A stretch of 64,000 bases of DNA, from positions 48,112,001 through 48,176,000 of the forward strand of contig OX419760.1 in assembly GCA_948567375.1 (NCBI GenBank), read 5' to 3'. Position 1 is the first letter of the stretch. Each line of letters begins with the position of its first letter. Below the pieces are notes generated by a model, which saw only the letters and a list, made by a program, of their open reading frames with translations, made no database searches and was not told the DNA's origin. The translations under genes were made by a program, and so were the position numbers. Of the stretch, positions 24,791 to 35,063 are shown piece after piece. This DNA is from Lunularia cruciata. Its lineage: Eukaryota > Streptophyta > Marchantiopsida > Lunulariales > Lunulariaceae.

Positions 24791-25850
24791 ACCTCTGGAT
24801 ACCACACTCATTACTTGGTAGTATCCAATAGAGGAGATATGTCTATTGGAGTTGTTTGGTGGGATTAGCACTAGACTAGTTATGGTATTAAAGGCGGGTA
24901 TACAAGTACAGAGGTACTTGTATGTAGAGAGAGAAGAGACTGCTAGGTAAGTCTCTCTACATCATGTGGCACACTTGCCTATCTGTATCTTGAGTTATTA
25001 TCAATATCAATAGTCAGAGGTTACTAGAAGGCCATGCTAGCAGACATTTCCTTACTGGGGGTGCATGATCTGGAGCAACATGGGCTTGTTCATTTGGTGA
25101 TTTCAGGATGGCCATGTAAGGGACATACACGCATTGGCCGAGGTTTGGGTCTTCAAGATCCTCATTCTGGTGTATTTTGGGATATGTTACGGATACTAAG
25201 ACATCTTTAGGTCCATCAATCCATTTCTCCAACTTACCTTTTGGAGAACATTCCTTTGATGGGTGATTCTTGCACAAAAGTGGTGGCAAGTACACATTAG
25301 GTCCATTCTTGGATGGGACATGATGTATTGTTAGATGCATCCATAGTGGGATCACGTGCTCATCATCTTTGTCTTTGGTGGACAAACCTCTTACCCAAAG
25401 AGGTTTTACAATGTTCTTATGATGGGATTCAACGACTTGACCACATCCTTATTGATGATATCTTGGATGTTGGGCATTAGTCTCAGATGGTGGTAGTGGT
25501 TGATAGGTCACTTATGATAGTGGTGAACCTAGTTGGATAACCTAGAGCTACATTTTCCATACTCATGAGTTTTTGAGGCTCTCATGCTTTTTGAGAGGGA
25601 CCTTGACTTGTTTGGGACTCACAATTACAACAGTTGGTGGAGCCCAACACCGATGAGAGAGAGCTTGTGATGGGTTTTTGCACTGGTATTATTGTTGTTT
25701 CAGTAGTATCAAAGACATCCAAGTATCAGGTGTTAGGTCAGGCTATGGACCTTAATTGTTTGACTTGGATTGTGAGCCTTGGCTTGGCAGAGCAGCGTAG
25801 GATGTGCTTGATAGGCATTGCCACTCGGACACTAGTAAGCCTTGTGCCTA
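24791..25850 (+). pseudogene. Dnmt3-like cytosine-5 DNA methyltransferase in element C
   Basis: Three-frame reading gives the C5-methyltransferase motifs in canonical, non-permuted order. Motif I 'LLELFGGIST' is at 24843-24872, followed by 'QVQRYLYVERE'. Motif IV 'GWPCKGHTRIGRG' is at about 25106-25144 with the catalytic Cys at 25115. Motif VI 'YLLENIPLMGDS' is at about 25235-25270, and the motif VIII block 'VGSRAHHLCLWWTN' at about 25346-25387. 'ERELVMGF' is at about 25,652 and the motif X-like 'QVLGQAMDLNCLTWIV' at about 25,728-25,775. Spacing and text resemble animal Dnmt3 (LFDGI, SPC, FENV, GFPVHY, RLLGRSW). The enzyme would transfer methyl groups from S-adenosylmethionine to cytosine. 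One frameshift (about 24,990-25,080) and several TAG/TAA stops make this copy dead, and PCQ reads PCK. Confidence 0.9.
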
Positions 25851-27180
25851 TCAAGATGATTCAAGCACATGATGGGGGTGATAGACCGAGTGGACAAGGT
25901 ATTCTTGGGATGCAACCAATGGCTACTAGGGAGAGTGGTGTACTTGGATTACATCCTTGGTCTACTTGGAATGCAACTAGAGGACGTGTGGAGCTTGCAG
26001 TCAAAGTATCGGGAGTTTTTCGCACAGAGGTTAGGACCTCTAGTGGTCGGGGGCATGACACTACTGCTCCCAAGGGCCCAATGTAGCAGCCAGTCAACAC
26101 GTCTTCCACTTCTACGACAGTTACAAGGGATACTTGGGAGCCAAATCTTGGATCCAAGCTTATTGGAGAGGAAAGACAGAGGGTTTGGAGGTTCTTGAGG
26201 AGCTACTTCAAGTTGTTTTGCCTTCAGTATGAAGGATTTGGGTGCTCTAAAAGGACTTGGTATACAAATTGAGCTGACTAGCAATATACCAGTTTTCTGA
26301 CGTCCTTATCGCTATAGTAACATGGAGAGTACATTGATTCAAAGCTAGAGTAGTGACCTTTTTTGAGGCTAGTTTGGTGGAGATTTTACATAGAGAGTAT
26401 GCATTAGACAGTGATGTCAACCAAGAAGCATATGCATGGCAACTACATAGATAGGCGGATGTGTGGAGATTACCGTCCTATCAACTGACAAACTAGGGCT
26501 GATCGGTATGCCATGCCTACACCGGAGGAGATTTTTGATGCAATTGGGCATGCAAAGGTCTTCAATACTTTAGATCTTTGAGCGAGATATCATCAGTTGC
26601 TGATTAGAGAGGAAGACAAGTCCAAGACAACATTCTGGGCTATTGATCCTCATGGAAAGGATGTGTTATATTAGTGGAGGTTCTTACCATTTGGGTTAAA
26701 GAATGCTCTTTTCGAGTTCCAGAGGGTCATGGATAGGATCCTAGCTGGATTGGATTTTGCTTGGTGTTATATTAATGACATTTTGGTCTATAGCACTACT
26801 ATGGAGGAGCATGAGAGACAATTGTTGAGAGGTGGAGATCTCATGGACTCAAATTACATCCTGGGAAGTGTAGGTTCTTCCATGAGTAGGTTGAGTATTT
26901 GGGTCACACTATCTACCCTGGAGGACTTGGTGTTCAGCAGACCAAGGTGGAGGTTATTGGACGTAATCCTTGGCTTGCGGATGTGAGCAGAGTGCAAGCA
27001 TTCCTTGGGTTGGCAAACTTCTATCACCGCTATGTTAGAGGATTTAGTGTCATTGCCAAGGCCTTGATGAAGCTGACCAAGCTTACACATGAGTGGTGTT
27101 GGGGAGATGAGCAAGAGAGAGCTTTTGTAGAGCTCAAGGAGAGGTTGACATCTGCTCCTATTTTGAGGAGACCAATCAAA
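25851..27180 (+). pseudogene. Element C reverse transcriptase
   Basis: An upstream linker (25,850-26,200) leads to RT blocks: 'GIQIELTSNIPVF' near 26,257, 'FGLKNALFEFQRVMDRIL' near 26,690-26,743, and the catalytic box at 26768-26785, 'YINDIL', where the first Asp of YIDD is Asn. 'FLGLANFYHRYVRGFS' near 27,002-27,050 follows. Frames shift several times. The text is gypsy-type, distinct from the chromoviruses A/A'/B and from D. Confidence 0.88.
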
Positions 27181-27750
27181 GGATGACCATTTTAGGTTCA
27201 TACTGATTGGAGTATGTTGGGGCTTGGAGCAGTGTTCACCCAACATGATGATGAGGGGAAGGAGTTTGTGGTGGCCTATGCTAGTCTCTCCAACAATTCA
27301 GCGGAGGCAAAGTATAGTTCATATGAGGGAGAGTGCTTGGCAACAATTTGAGCAGTAGCACATTTCCAATGTTACCTATTTGGTAACCCCTTCACTCTCA
27401 TCACTGATCGTCAGCCACTGAAGTGGTTGATGGAGTCCAACAAGCTTTTAGAGAAGCTTGCACGATGGGCTCTGATTTTACAAGAGTATGATTTCATGGT
27501 TGTTCATTGACCTAGAGTGAGGAACTGTGATGCAGATAGGTTGAGTAGAAACCCATGTCCCAACCAGCAAGATCAGACCGGAGCATGTTGGCATGGTGAG
27601 ACAGATGAGGAGATAGTGCCAGGTTGGCATGCATCGGCCTCTTTGTGTATATTTTCTAAGGCTTTGGTGGTATCTCTCTCAATGCATACAAGAAGAGTTA
27701 TTGAGGTCACAGATCCAAAGAGTGAAAATATTGGTATAGTTCAGTGAGAC
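27181..27750 (+). pseudogene. Element C RNase H
   Basis: 'HTDWSMLGLGAVFTQ' at about 27,196-27,240, 'YSSYEGECLATI' near 27,312-27,348 and 'LITDRQPLKWLMES' near 27,397-27,438 are the conserved RNase H strands of gypsy pol. A stop follows 'RRPIKG'. The tail 'DADRLSRNP' is the usual end of the domain. Confidence 0.88.
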
Positions 27751-28871
27751 ATTCATGGTGACGTCTTAATGATGGACTATCTTTGCACTGGTGTTATGGG
27801 TGGCACAATTGGGGCCAAGTAGAGAGATCATTTCCTTCAGCAAGCCAAACAATTCAGATTGGAGGGCAGACACCTTTTGCATGTATGGGAGGATGGTAGA
27901 GTGCGAGTAGTACCACTTCCATCTTAGAGACCACAGTTGGTCCGTCATGCTCATGAGGAGCTAGGACATTTTGGACTAAAGCATACATATAGCTTACTCC
28001 ATAGTCATTATTAGTGGCGCGGTATGCAAACCAAGGTATAGCAATTTGTTGCCAAATGTGTGGTTTGTGAATGAGTTAAAGGATCATTCAATGCTCCTAT
28101 GCCACAATTACACCCATTACCTATCATGGGATTGGGTTACTGTTGGATTTTGAACTTTGCTGGATCTTTACCATTGACTATGAGACATCATCGGTATGTT
28201 TTGGTGATGATGGAGCACTTCTCCAAGTGGATTGAGTTGGTGGCACTTCCTGACAAATCCAGTGAAGGGACAAATTACTTATTCTTGGATTGAGTTCTTA
28301 GTCATTTTGGTGCACCAACTAAGGTTTTGACTGATAAGGGTACAAAATTCTTGGGGGAGTTTCAAGTCTTGTGTGACAAGGCTTTGATTGATTATCATAC
28401 TACATCCCAAGATTACCTTGAGGCAGATGGCTTAGCACAGAGAGTGGTTAGACGGTGAAGAGAGGATTACAAAATTATGGTTTGCAAAGAGGCCACTTGG
28501 GAGATTGGGATCTCCAATTACCTTGGTTGGCTATGGGCTATTGATTCAGCCGGCAAGCCTCCTTAGCATCCTTATTTTCTTACTTCCTACTCTATGGACA
28601 AGATCTAGATTTACCTGTAGCCATTCGTTGAGATGCTACTGTAGTTTTGGACTTGGATGACCTAGATGCATGGATGAGCGTATGTTCTCAATAGGCAGAG
28701 ATCTTTCATAGAGTGATGTTGATGGCCTTTGAGAACTTGGTGATTGCTCAGCATAAAGATGTTTTACGCTATGCTACCATTCAAGGAGGAGGTTATAGAC
28801 CCTCTATCCATCGATTTCATCCAAGAGACTATGTATATTTGTAGTAGACAACACCAACAACACTTGATGTT
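27751..28871 (+). pseudogene. Element C integrase
   Basis: A zinc-binding N-terminus is visible (His residues in 'RHAHEELGHFGLKHTYS', Cys pair in 'CVVCE', about 27,940-28,075). The core has 'WILNFAGSL', where the first catalytic Asp is Asn, 'LTDKGTKF' with the second Asp intact, and 'EADGLAQRV', where the third-position Glu is Gln. Two of three catalytic residues are therefore changed. The C-terminal part runs in other frames to the PHD finger. Confidence 0.85.
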
Positions 28872-29189
28872 TTGATAGGCCGTACTATCTTGAGAGTGCA
28901 TGAGGTTTTGCCATTTGGAGTCCTTGCATTAGGAGGACATGATGGTGTTGTTTGGAAGGATCATGTGCGCAATTGTGCACCATGCTACCTCCAAAATATT
29001 GATTCTACTATGGACCCAAGCTTGGCACTTGTACATGCAAGCTTGAGGTGTATGTTATGTGGCTCTTTTGGTGGAGCTGCTACTATGTTAGTGTGTGAAA
29101 GCTGTTCTAGAGGATAACATATGGTATGTATGACTCCTTCCCTCATGATGGTTACTCAAGGACAATAGTCATGTCCTAGATGTACTTGA
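28872..29189 (+). pseudogene. C-terminal PHD finger of element C pol
   Basis: After the integrase tail ('VVWKDHVRNCAPC') a C4HC3 zinc finger follows at 29049-29183: 'CMLCG', 'CESC', then 'HMVC' and 'CPRC', with the terminator TGA at 29187. All eight zinc ligands are present, but stops interrupt the line before 'HMVC' and before 'SCPRC'. PHD fingers commonly read histone H3 tails. Here one stands where chromoviruses carry a chromodomain. Confidence 0.85.
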
Positions 29190-29341
29190 CCTATAGCTAG
29201 TTCATTCTTTATATGGTATAGATTGCAGACAAGCGACTAACAATGGAGCTCCATAGCACCCGGCCTCCTGATCTTTGCCCATCATAAGGTATACCATATA
29301 CTTGGAGTAGATGGCTATATGGAGTTAGAGGGACCTAACCG

Positions 29342-29356
29342 CCAGCTAGGGGAGCA
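29342..29356 (+). promoter_or_regulatory. Possible polypurine tract of C
   Basis: CTAGGGGAGCAA is a purine-rich run directly before repeat part B1. In an ordinary LTR element the next base would start the 3' LTR. Confidence 0.55.
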
Positions 29357-29357
29357 A

Positions 29358-29463
29358 TTGTGGCACTTTAGAGTTTATGTATGACTTATGTGTGAGTTGT
29401 GCTTCTATAGTGTATGATGTTGACAGTGATGTATGTTGTGTAGTAATGTATATACGCACAACA
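29358..29463 (+). repeat. Terminal repeat part B1 of element C
   Basis: 106 bp from TTGTGGCAC to GCACAACA. It aligns with B2 (29913-30018) and is followed almost at once by A2. No copy of this piece follows A1 at the 5' end. Confidence 0.88.
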
Positions 29464-29465
29464 GC

Positions 29466-30018
29466 TATCACACCATTTGTAGTGTTGCATCTAGATTGCT
29501 CGAACACTGGAGTTCCAGTGATAGTAGTTAGAGGTATTTTGGCAATTACTCACTACTACTACCCTCCAATGGTTAGATTTTGTGTTTAGAGTATTGACTT
29601 CATGGCAGGGCCCATTGTCACTTGCACCATCCGCACCGTCAGATGTGCCATCAGTGGGATCATTGGAATGAGACCTAGGTGAAATCAAGAGTATACCCTG
29701 GAAGTGCAACTCCAAAGAGCTCACTTCTCTCATGTTGAGCCTTTGAGTTCTTGGCTAGAGTTCACAGAAAGTTGGCGAGCATCACCTAGATTCTCTTAGC
29801 TAGAGTGGGTGTGGCTTGATTGTAATCAGTGCCCTATTTTTGGCAAGTTGTTGAGGATCAGATCAAGTATTGATCAGAGTTCAATTGATTTGAGTTGTAA
29901 ACAATCTGATTATTGTGGCACTTTAGAGTTTATGTATGACTTATGTGTGAGTTCTACTTCTATAGTGTATGATGTTGACAGTGATGTATGTTTTGTAGCA
30001 ATGTATATATGCACAACA
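29466..30018 (+). repeat. Terminal repeat A2+B2 of element C
   Basis: A2 (29466-29912) matches A1, and B2 (29913-30018) matches B1. The start TGTCATG is mutated to TATCACA. The element ends ACAACA before the AACTT flank. Confidence 0.9.
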
Positions 30019-30293
30019 AACTTCTTCTAAAATGTGCCTTCTTGGAATGCAAGCTAAGCTAGTTGTTAACTTAACATACAAATCACTCAATCCTTGGAAA
30101 GTTTCTAGAAACTTATCACCAAGAAGCTTCTTAGGTGTTTCTAGAAAATTTTACCAAAAAGATTCCTATATGCTTTTAAAATATTCTTAGAATTCCTAGA
30201 TGTATGCTAGTCTTACATCCTTTTAGCTATATTTAGTTATTTTGCTAATTTGTTAGCTTCTACTAACATGTCTGCTAACTCCATATTATAACA
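30019..30293 (-). repeat. Right LTR of B, second part
   Basis: It continues the LTR begun at 20541 after the insertion of C and ends CCATATTATAACA. E copy 1 resumes at 30294. Confidence 0.88.
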
Positions 30294-30960
30294 AATAGTT
30301 TGGAGAAACTCTACATTATCTTCTAGTTGATCCATTCATTCCTTACTGTTAGTGCATATATTTTCTCTTGCTCTAGCAAATGTGCAAGCTCTTGGATCCT
30401 TGCTTGACCTTGCATTTTGGTATTCCGAATTACTCTAACAAATTTAACTAAAATTATAAAGTTCTACCTAGGTTTGGTAGATCCATTTCATCTTCATTGC
30501 GCACTTATGAATGTAGTAATGCAACAAGGATTCATAAACTTTTTTGTCTTTTTAGAAGATAGAGGATAACTACTCATATGTTAACAAACATATCTTATTT
30601 TTCATCATATAAGAGAGTGGATACTTAGGGAAGTATCCTATAACTTAAGAGTGTTGGTATGCTTTGCAAATAACACATGTTAAAGCAAACTTAGTTTGGT
30701 CTAAGATGATCAAGTGAAAAGGGATGTTGAAGTTATAGATCCCACATGTCATGTTATTTTAGAGGAGTTGATTACTCATCTTCCTAGGTACATTATAGTG
30801 GAAGCAACCAAGGTATACAACAAAATTTTATTATTTTTCTGGCTTTAAAGTTATATAGAATTATGGATATTATGTTCCTCATGTTTATCAAAGATTGCAC
30901 AAGAGCTTACAATACTACACTTAAGGATAAGAGGTATCACTTTCAGTTTCTTATTTTATA
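30294..30960 (+). mobile_element. E element copy 1, 3' segment (nuclease end)
   Basis: It is collinear with 34,530-35,063 and 40,767-40,920 of E copy 2, for example 'TGCAAGCTCTTGGATCC' near 30,387 and 'GAGAGTGGATACTT' near 30,612. It encodes the decayed C-terminal nuclease-like part. It loses similarity shortly after 30,960, and no terminal inverted repeat of E is visible at its right end. Confidence 0.78.
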
Positions 30961-32762
30961 GCTCTATTTTCTATCAAATTAGTTCACTAATTTTTTACCT
31001 CACTTTTCTATCAAATTAGCTTTGCTGGTACATGACATCATAGAATTATTTCGTTTTTACTTCTGTCCTCTATGCATTTCACTTTGTCTTTGTTTACTTA
31101 TGTTGTTTTTGTCTTGCCTTTCAATTAAGCTTACAAGCATTTCTTACTTTACTATAGGATTACTTCTTGTTTGTTGTATATGCATGTGTCAAATCCAATC
31201 GTAAATGGGTTCTGGCTCACCTGTTCCATGAACGACTTCTGTATCCATTACTCCGATAATCTCCAATTTGGCGCTTTTGGGATTTTGCCAAGAGGCCAGG
31301 TTGTGGATTATATCATGGCAAACATATACCTTTTGCGTCTCTTTGGTATACACCCAGTTTGTCCTTGACACACGAGCTGCCAACTTGCTCACGATCTGTG
31401 CGAAACAGCTACTACCCTCGCTGTTTAAGATAACGTAAATGGCAATGAAAGGTATATGAAAGGATATGATATGAAAGGTATGAAGATATGAAAGGATGAA
31501 GGCAACTGTTACTCCCTTACTGACATTTAAGAAATTTAGAGGCATATTCCTCTTTGAAGACGGAAGGGCGACCGCGTAGAAAAAACGAAGGATGGGAAGA
31601 CTTTGAAGTCGTTTGTACCCACTGCATTATCGTCTGCGACCTTTTGAGTGTACCATGCAACGATTTGCGTCATCACGCTATTAACGACAGTCTACAACCA
31701 TATCTTCACTACGAAATCTACATGTCTACACTTCCAAGAATCTTCTTGTGTCGTCTCCTACTCACATGGAATCAAATCAGTTCGAGCGTTCGGTGGTGAC
31801 GCTCACTCAAGGGATAATCGAGTTAGAAAATTACAAACTTCCGGCAGAATTGTCCGTGTATTAGTCGATAAGGCAGGAGTGTATAAACTCGTGTTTCTGC
31901 AAGCATCGAACCCACTTGCTAAACCACATTAAAATCGTTATAGATCCTGAATATAACAGCATATTATGACTATGATCTCGAAGAATCAGTTGCGTGAACA
32001 ACCAAACCACTAAAGACGTTTATGACCACCTTGGTCTTCAAGGGTATTTCCATAGTTCGACCTCAACAAACAAGAAAACCCCACCCAGCGCATCAAGGCC
32101 TTATACTTTTTCTAGAATTGGTTAATACAACTACTTCTACTCAATTAAGATGTGACCTAGAGTATACTCAAGGAAGGATATGGCGTTCACACCCGAAAAC
32201 CTCATGAAAACGCTTCAACTGGACAAGATCTCGCCGTACTTCCCACTCCTGCACTCGTCAAGCGCCGGTTCCGCCAACATCTGTGATCCTGAAAAATGGA
32301 AACCGTTGCCAAATCTCCATCAGGAAGCAGATTTTCCACTATATTAGCATGTCCATCATGACATGTGTTCCACCAAGAGAGCGCAAGATTTGACTCCACC
32401 AATTACCATTCCTGTGAATCTGGGTCTTCTTTTGAGCACTTTACCGCTAAATGCGGCCTGGCCAAGGGATGCAGAAACAAGATAGAGAGCCACGTGGAAG
32501 GAATGTAATGCCAATCTGACGGTTCTAACCTTCTGCTCTCCGGGAACAGCTCATCAGAATGACAACAATCTACCGGCACGATCCCGTTAAAATCTTCGTG
32601 TCGAGATGACATCCACTCTGACAGACTGATGTAGAAAAATTCATTCACGGATGTCGACGCGTGTCATGTCGCATCTCCTTTCGTCCGTGGCAACAGCTGA
32701 CCTCAAGAAGAGCAAGCAGTTTCAGAGGGGGCCGAACAATCGGGAATTCAGTACGGAAGAGA
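30961..32762. other. Spacer between E copies
   Basis: I see no gene. Short unrelated open frames occur on both strands. A purine-rich 'ATGAAAGGATATG' simple repeat lies at 31,445-31,500, and an isolated arm of the E inverted repeat at 31,563-31,602. Confidence 0.5.
31563..31602 (+). repeat. Isolated E inverted-repeat arm
   Basis: GGCGACCGCGTAGAAAA followed by AAGGATGGGAAGAC matches the outer 40 bp of the E-associated inverted repeat. Confidence 0.75.
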
Positions 32763-32895
32763 GAAAGCGACCGCGTAGAAAACACGAAGGATGGAAAGAC
32801 CCCATCAAGCCTATGGAAGAAGATTAGCCCCATTTTACCCCCTATGTTTTGTCTTTGTGAGAGGCTTGATGGAGTTCTTCCATCCTTCTTGCTTT
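32763..32895. repeat. Fold-back element made of two E inverted-repeat arms
   Basis: The plus-oriented arm (32,763-32,830: GCGACCGCGTAG, AAGGATGGAAAGACC, CATCAAGCC) is followed immediately by the same sequence reversed (32,826-32,895: TTTTGTCTTTGTGAGAGG, CTTCCATCCTT). This is either a minimal MITE-like derivative or the 5' end of E copy 2. Confidence 0.75.
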
Positions 32896-33019
32896 CAGTC
32901 TGGAAAAGAATTTGATGTCCTTTGGGGCAAGGATGGCTTGAACCACAGACCGTGTGAATGAACCATGTGGGACATAAGGATGCTAAGAAGAAGGGGTATT
33001 CAAGGGAATACAATTAGAG

Positions 33020-35063
33020 ATCTTAGATTATCAGTCTGGGTCATTTTTATGTCTTGATAGGTCATTTTTTGCACAAGTATTGTGCATTATCTCTCATCTA
33101 TTCTCAGGAAGATTGTTAGGGATGGTAAATGAACATCTTAGAGATTGCTTTTGGGCAAAGGATCCTTCTCGTGGATTTATTGAGTTGTTTCAAGTGGTTA
33201 CAATTGTAGCAATGAGAAATATTCTTATGTCAGTTAGTCAAGTGCTAGGGGCTAGTCTACTTCTCACAATGGAGAAGGGCAAGTGGGGCATTGGTCTGAT
33301 TGCTATTGGAGAGATCTTTTTGACCATGGTTAGTCGCACCATTATCTTTCAACATCCATCTCACTTTTGAGAGCACTTCATTCCACATCAATTTGGAGTA
33401 GCTACACTTGGAGGTTGCGATGCTATTTCCCTAGGCATCAAGGCACTCTTGGATATCCATCCGGAGTGGGTTGTCCTACAGGTGGATGTTGAGAATACTT
33501 TTAATAGTGTCTTTTAGGTATCCATCTTTAGAGAACTTAGGGAGGCCGTGGATCCTTGGCGAGTCCCATTCCCTTTGTGCAATTGTTCTAAGGCTCTCCT
33601 ACTTCCCTTTACTACCAACATGGGTGGTCACAAGAGGGAATCACCATCTTGGAGTCAATTGTTGGTTCACAACAAGGAGATCCTTTAGGGGGACCTTTGT
33701 TTTCCATGGCTCACTTTAGAGCTCTCTTATCTACTATTTTGCCCATGCCAGGTTGTGTATTTCCCTCCTTAGAAGACTATACACACATTGTAGGCCCCAT
33801 AGATCAGATTAGGCATGCCTTTGATCACTTGACTACCGAGCTACATCTTGTAGGCTCAAGAGTCAAGGTGTCAAAGTGAAGAGCATTTTCTCCTTCAAGC
33901 ATCCATTCCTACCTTGAGCTTTTGGAGGGGTGTGTCACATCTACATATTTTTGGAGTGCCAATAGGATCCCAAGATTTTGTCACGGGTTTCTTAGACATT
34001 GCCCTTGTAGAGGATATTTTCCATGTGGATGACTTTCCTCTACTAGGAGATTCACATGTGGCTTTTGGTATACTTTCCTCTAGTGTTGCATGTCAACCAA
34101 CTTACCTTCCTCCTTCCTTGACTTTCCTATCACATTTGAGAGCTTTTGATAGGAGGATTATGGGAGTCTTTGGTGGCATCATCGGACCATGGACATTTGA
34201 GTGTGTGACGAGGGATTTGGTACATAGATAGGCACCTTTATCGATCTCATGTGGAGGGGTAGGCTTATTATGTATGGAGGAGATGGCACCTATAATATCT
34301 TTGGGTAGTTAAGCTCTCTCTACACCCCTACTTTCCTCCTATTTTGTGGTTGTTGATAGACTAGTTTTGGTTTCTTATGTGACCAAGGTGGAAGAGGGAT
34401 CCTTTTGTCTCTAGATGTTATTGCGGCAGACAAGAGATGGTCTATCTCCACTGGCACATTGGTACCTTCTATCCTTTGCTTTACGATTATCAGATTGGAC
34501 TAGAGGTTTGCAATCTTCCTTGACGGAGCAGCATTGTCAACATATGCCACATTCTCTCTTAGTTGACTTGTCCATTCCTTGGGCCACTAGATCACATCTT
34601 TGCTCTCGCTCTGGCAAGGGTGCATGCTCTTGGATCCAAGCTCAACCGTGCATTATGGCATTCCGACTTGCACCAGCCACTTTCTCTACAATGATGAGGT
34701 TCTCCTTAGGTTTGGTGCACCTGTTTGCATCTTTGTTATTCACTTGTGAGTGTGGTTCTACTCTAGATGCAATATTGTCCATATGATATAATGTTCTTAT
34801 GGAGAAGAGAGGATAGCTACCCATGATGCCATCAGGGATATAGTGTTTTCTATGGCACAAGAGAGTGGATACCTTGCTTGGAGGGATCATTCTTATTTTT
34901 TGCAGATGACATATGTCAAAGCAAACTTATACGTAGGTTGAGATGATCAAGTGACACTGGCAGATATTGTGGTTACAAACCCTACATGTGATGCAATTTT
35001 GGAGGGAGTGATAACTCATCCTCCTGGATGGTCGGCGAGAGGTGCTACCGCATGCAAAGTCTA
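33020..35063 (+). mobile_element. E element copy 2: reverse transcriptase and nuclease region
   Basis: Frames at 33080-33370, 33471-33879, 33914-34231 and 34415-34786 add up to one pol. RT motif A is 'QVDVENTFNSVF' (about 33479-33514), motif B 'GSQQGDPLGGPLF' (33664-33702), and motif C 'EDYTHIVGP', where (A)DD is degraded (33772-33798). Downstream are a C-x-C...H-like cluster ('CECGSTLDA', about 34,747) and a nuclease-like stretch, 'THDAIRDIV' to 'LADIVVTNP' (about 34,820-34,985), that could be a PD-(D/E)XK fold. The family recurs in plant and algal genomes as unnamed RTs, as far as I recall. It is interrupted by chromovirus A' at 35,064. Confidence 0.8.

Larger units (their letters stand above)
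20675..30018 (+). mobile_element. Gypsy element C with DNA methyltransferase and PHD finger
   Basis: This 9.3 kb Ty3/gypsy-type element is inserted in the 5' LTR of B, with 5 bp flanks AACCT (20670-20674) and AACTT (30019-30023). The domain order is gag with two zinc knuckles, protease, Dnmt3-like cytosine methyltransferase, RT, RNase H, DDE integrase, PHD finger. The ends TGTCATGCC and CACAACA are also the ends of a solo copy at 56,094-56,654. The 5' repeat lacks its last ~106 bp, and that piece sits before the 3' repeat instead. Coding regions have many stops, mostly at former CAG or TGG codons. No standard primer site follows the 5' repeat. Confidence 0.92.
15503..30293 (-). mobile_element. 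Ty3/gypsy chromovirus B, interrupted by element C
   Basis: It belongs to the same chromovirus family as A and A' but is inserted on the minus strand. The ends are TGTAAGACC on the left and ATTATAACA on the right, which are the complements of the A ends. Without C it is about 5.4 kb. Flanks CATGG (15498-15502) and AATAG (30294-30298) are a poor 5 bp duplication, but E copy 1 reads through across the insertion, so the boundaries are sound. Its 5' LTR is split by C. All domains are heavily broken. Confidence 0.88.

Noticed and set aside
20675-30018. Element C as a DIRS/Ngaro-type (tyrosine recombinase) element because of the split repeats
   Set aside because: The pol has a gypsy RNase H and a zinc-finger DDE-type integrase, and no tyrosine recombinase signature was seen.
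31189-31545. 118-codon minus-strand frame next to E copy 1
   Set aside because: No domain or homologous copy recognised, and it overlaps a simple repeat. Probably chance.
31870-31935. tRNA-like B box (GGTTCGATGC) on the minus strand
   Set aside because: The possible A box is too close and no cloverleaf can be drawn, so it is neither a tRNA gene nor a convincing SINE.
32645-33013. 122-codon minus-strand frame
   Set aside because: It spans the fold-back repeat made of E arms, so the reading frame is a by-product of the repeat.
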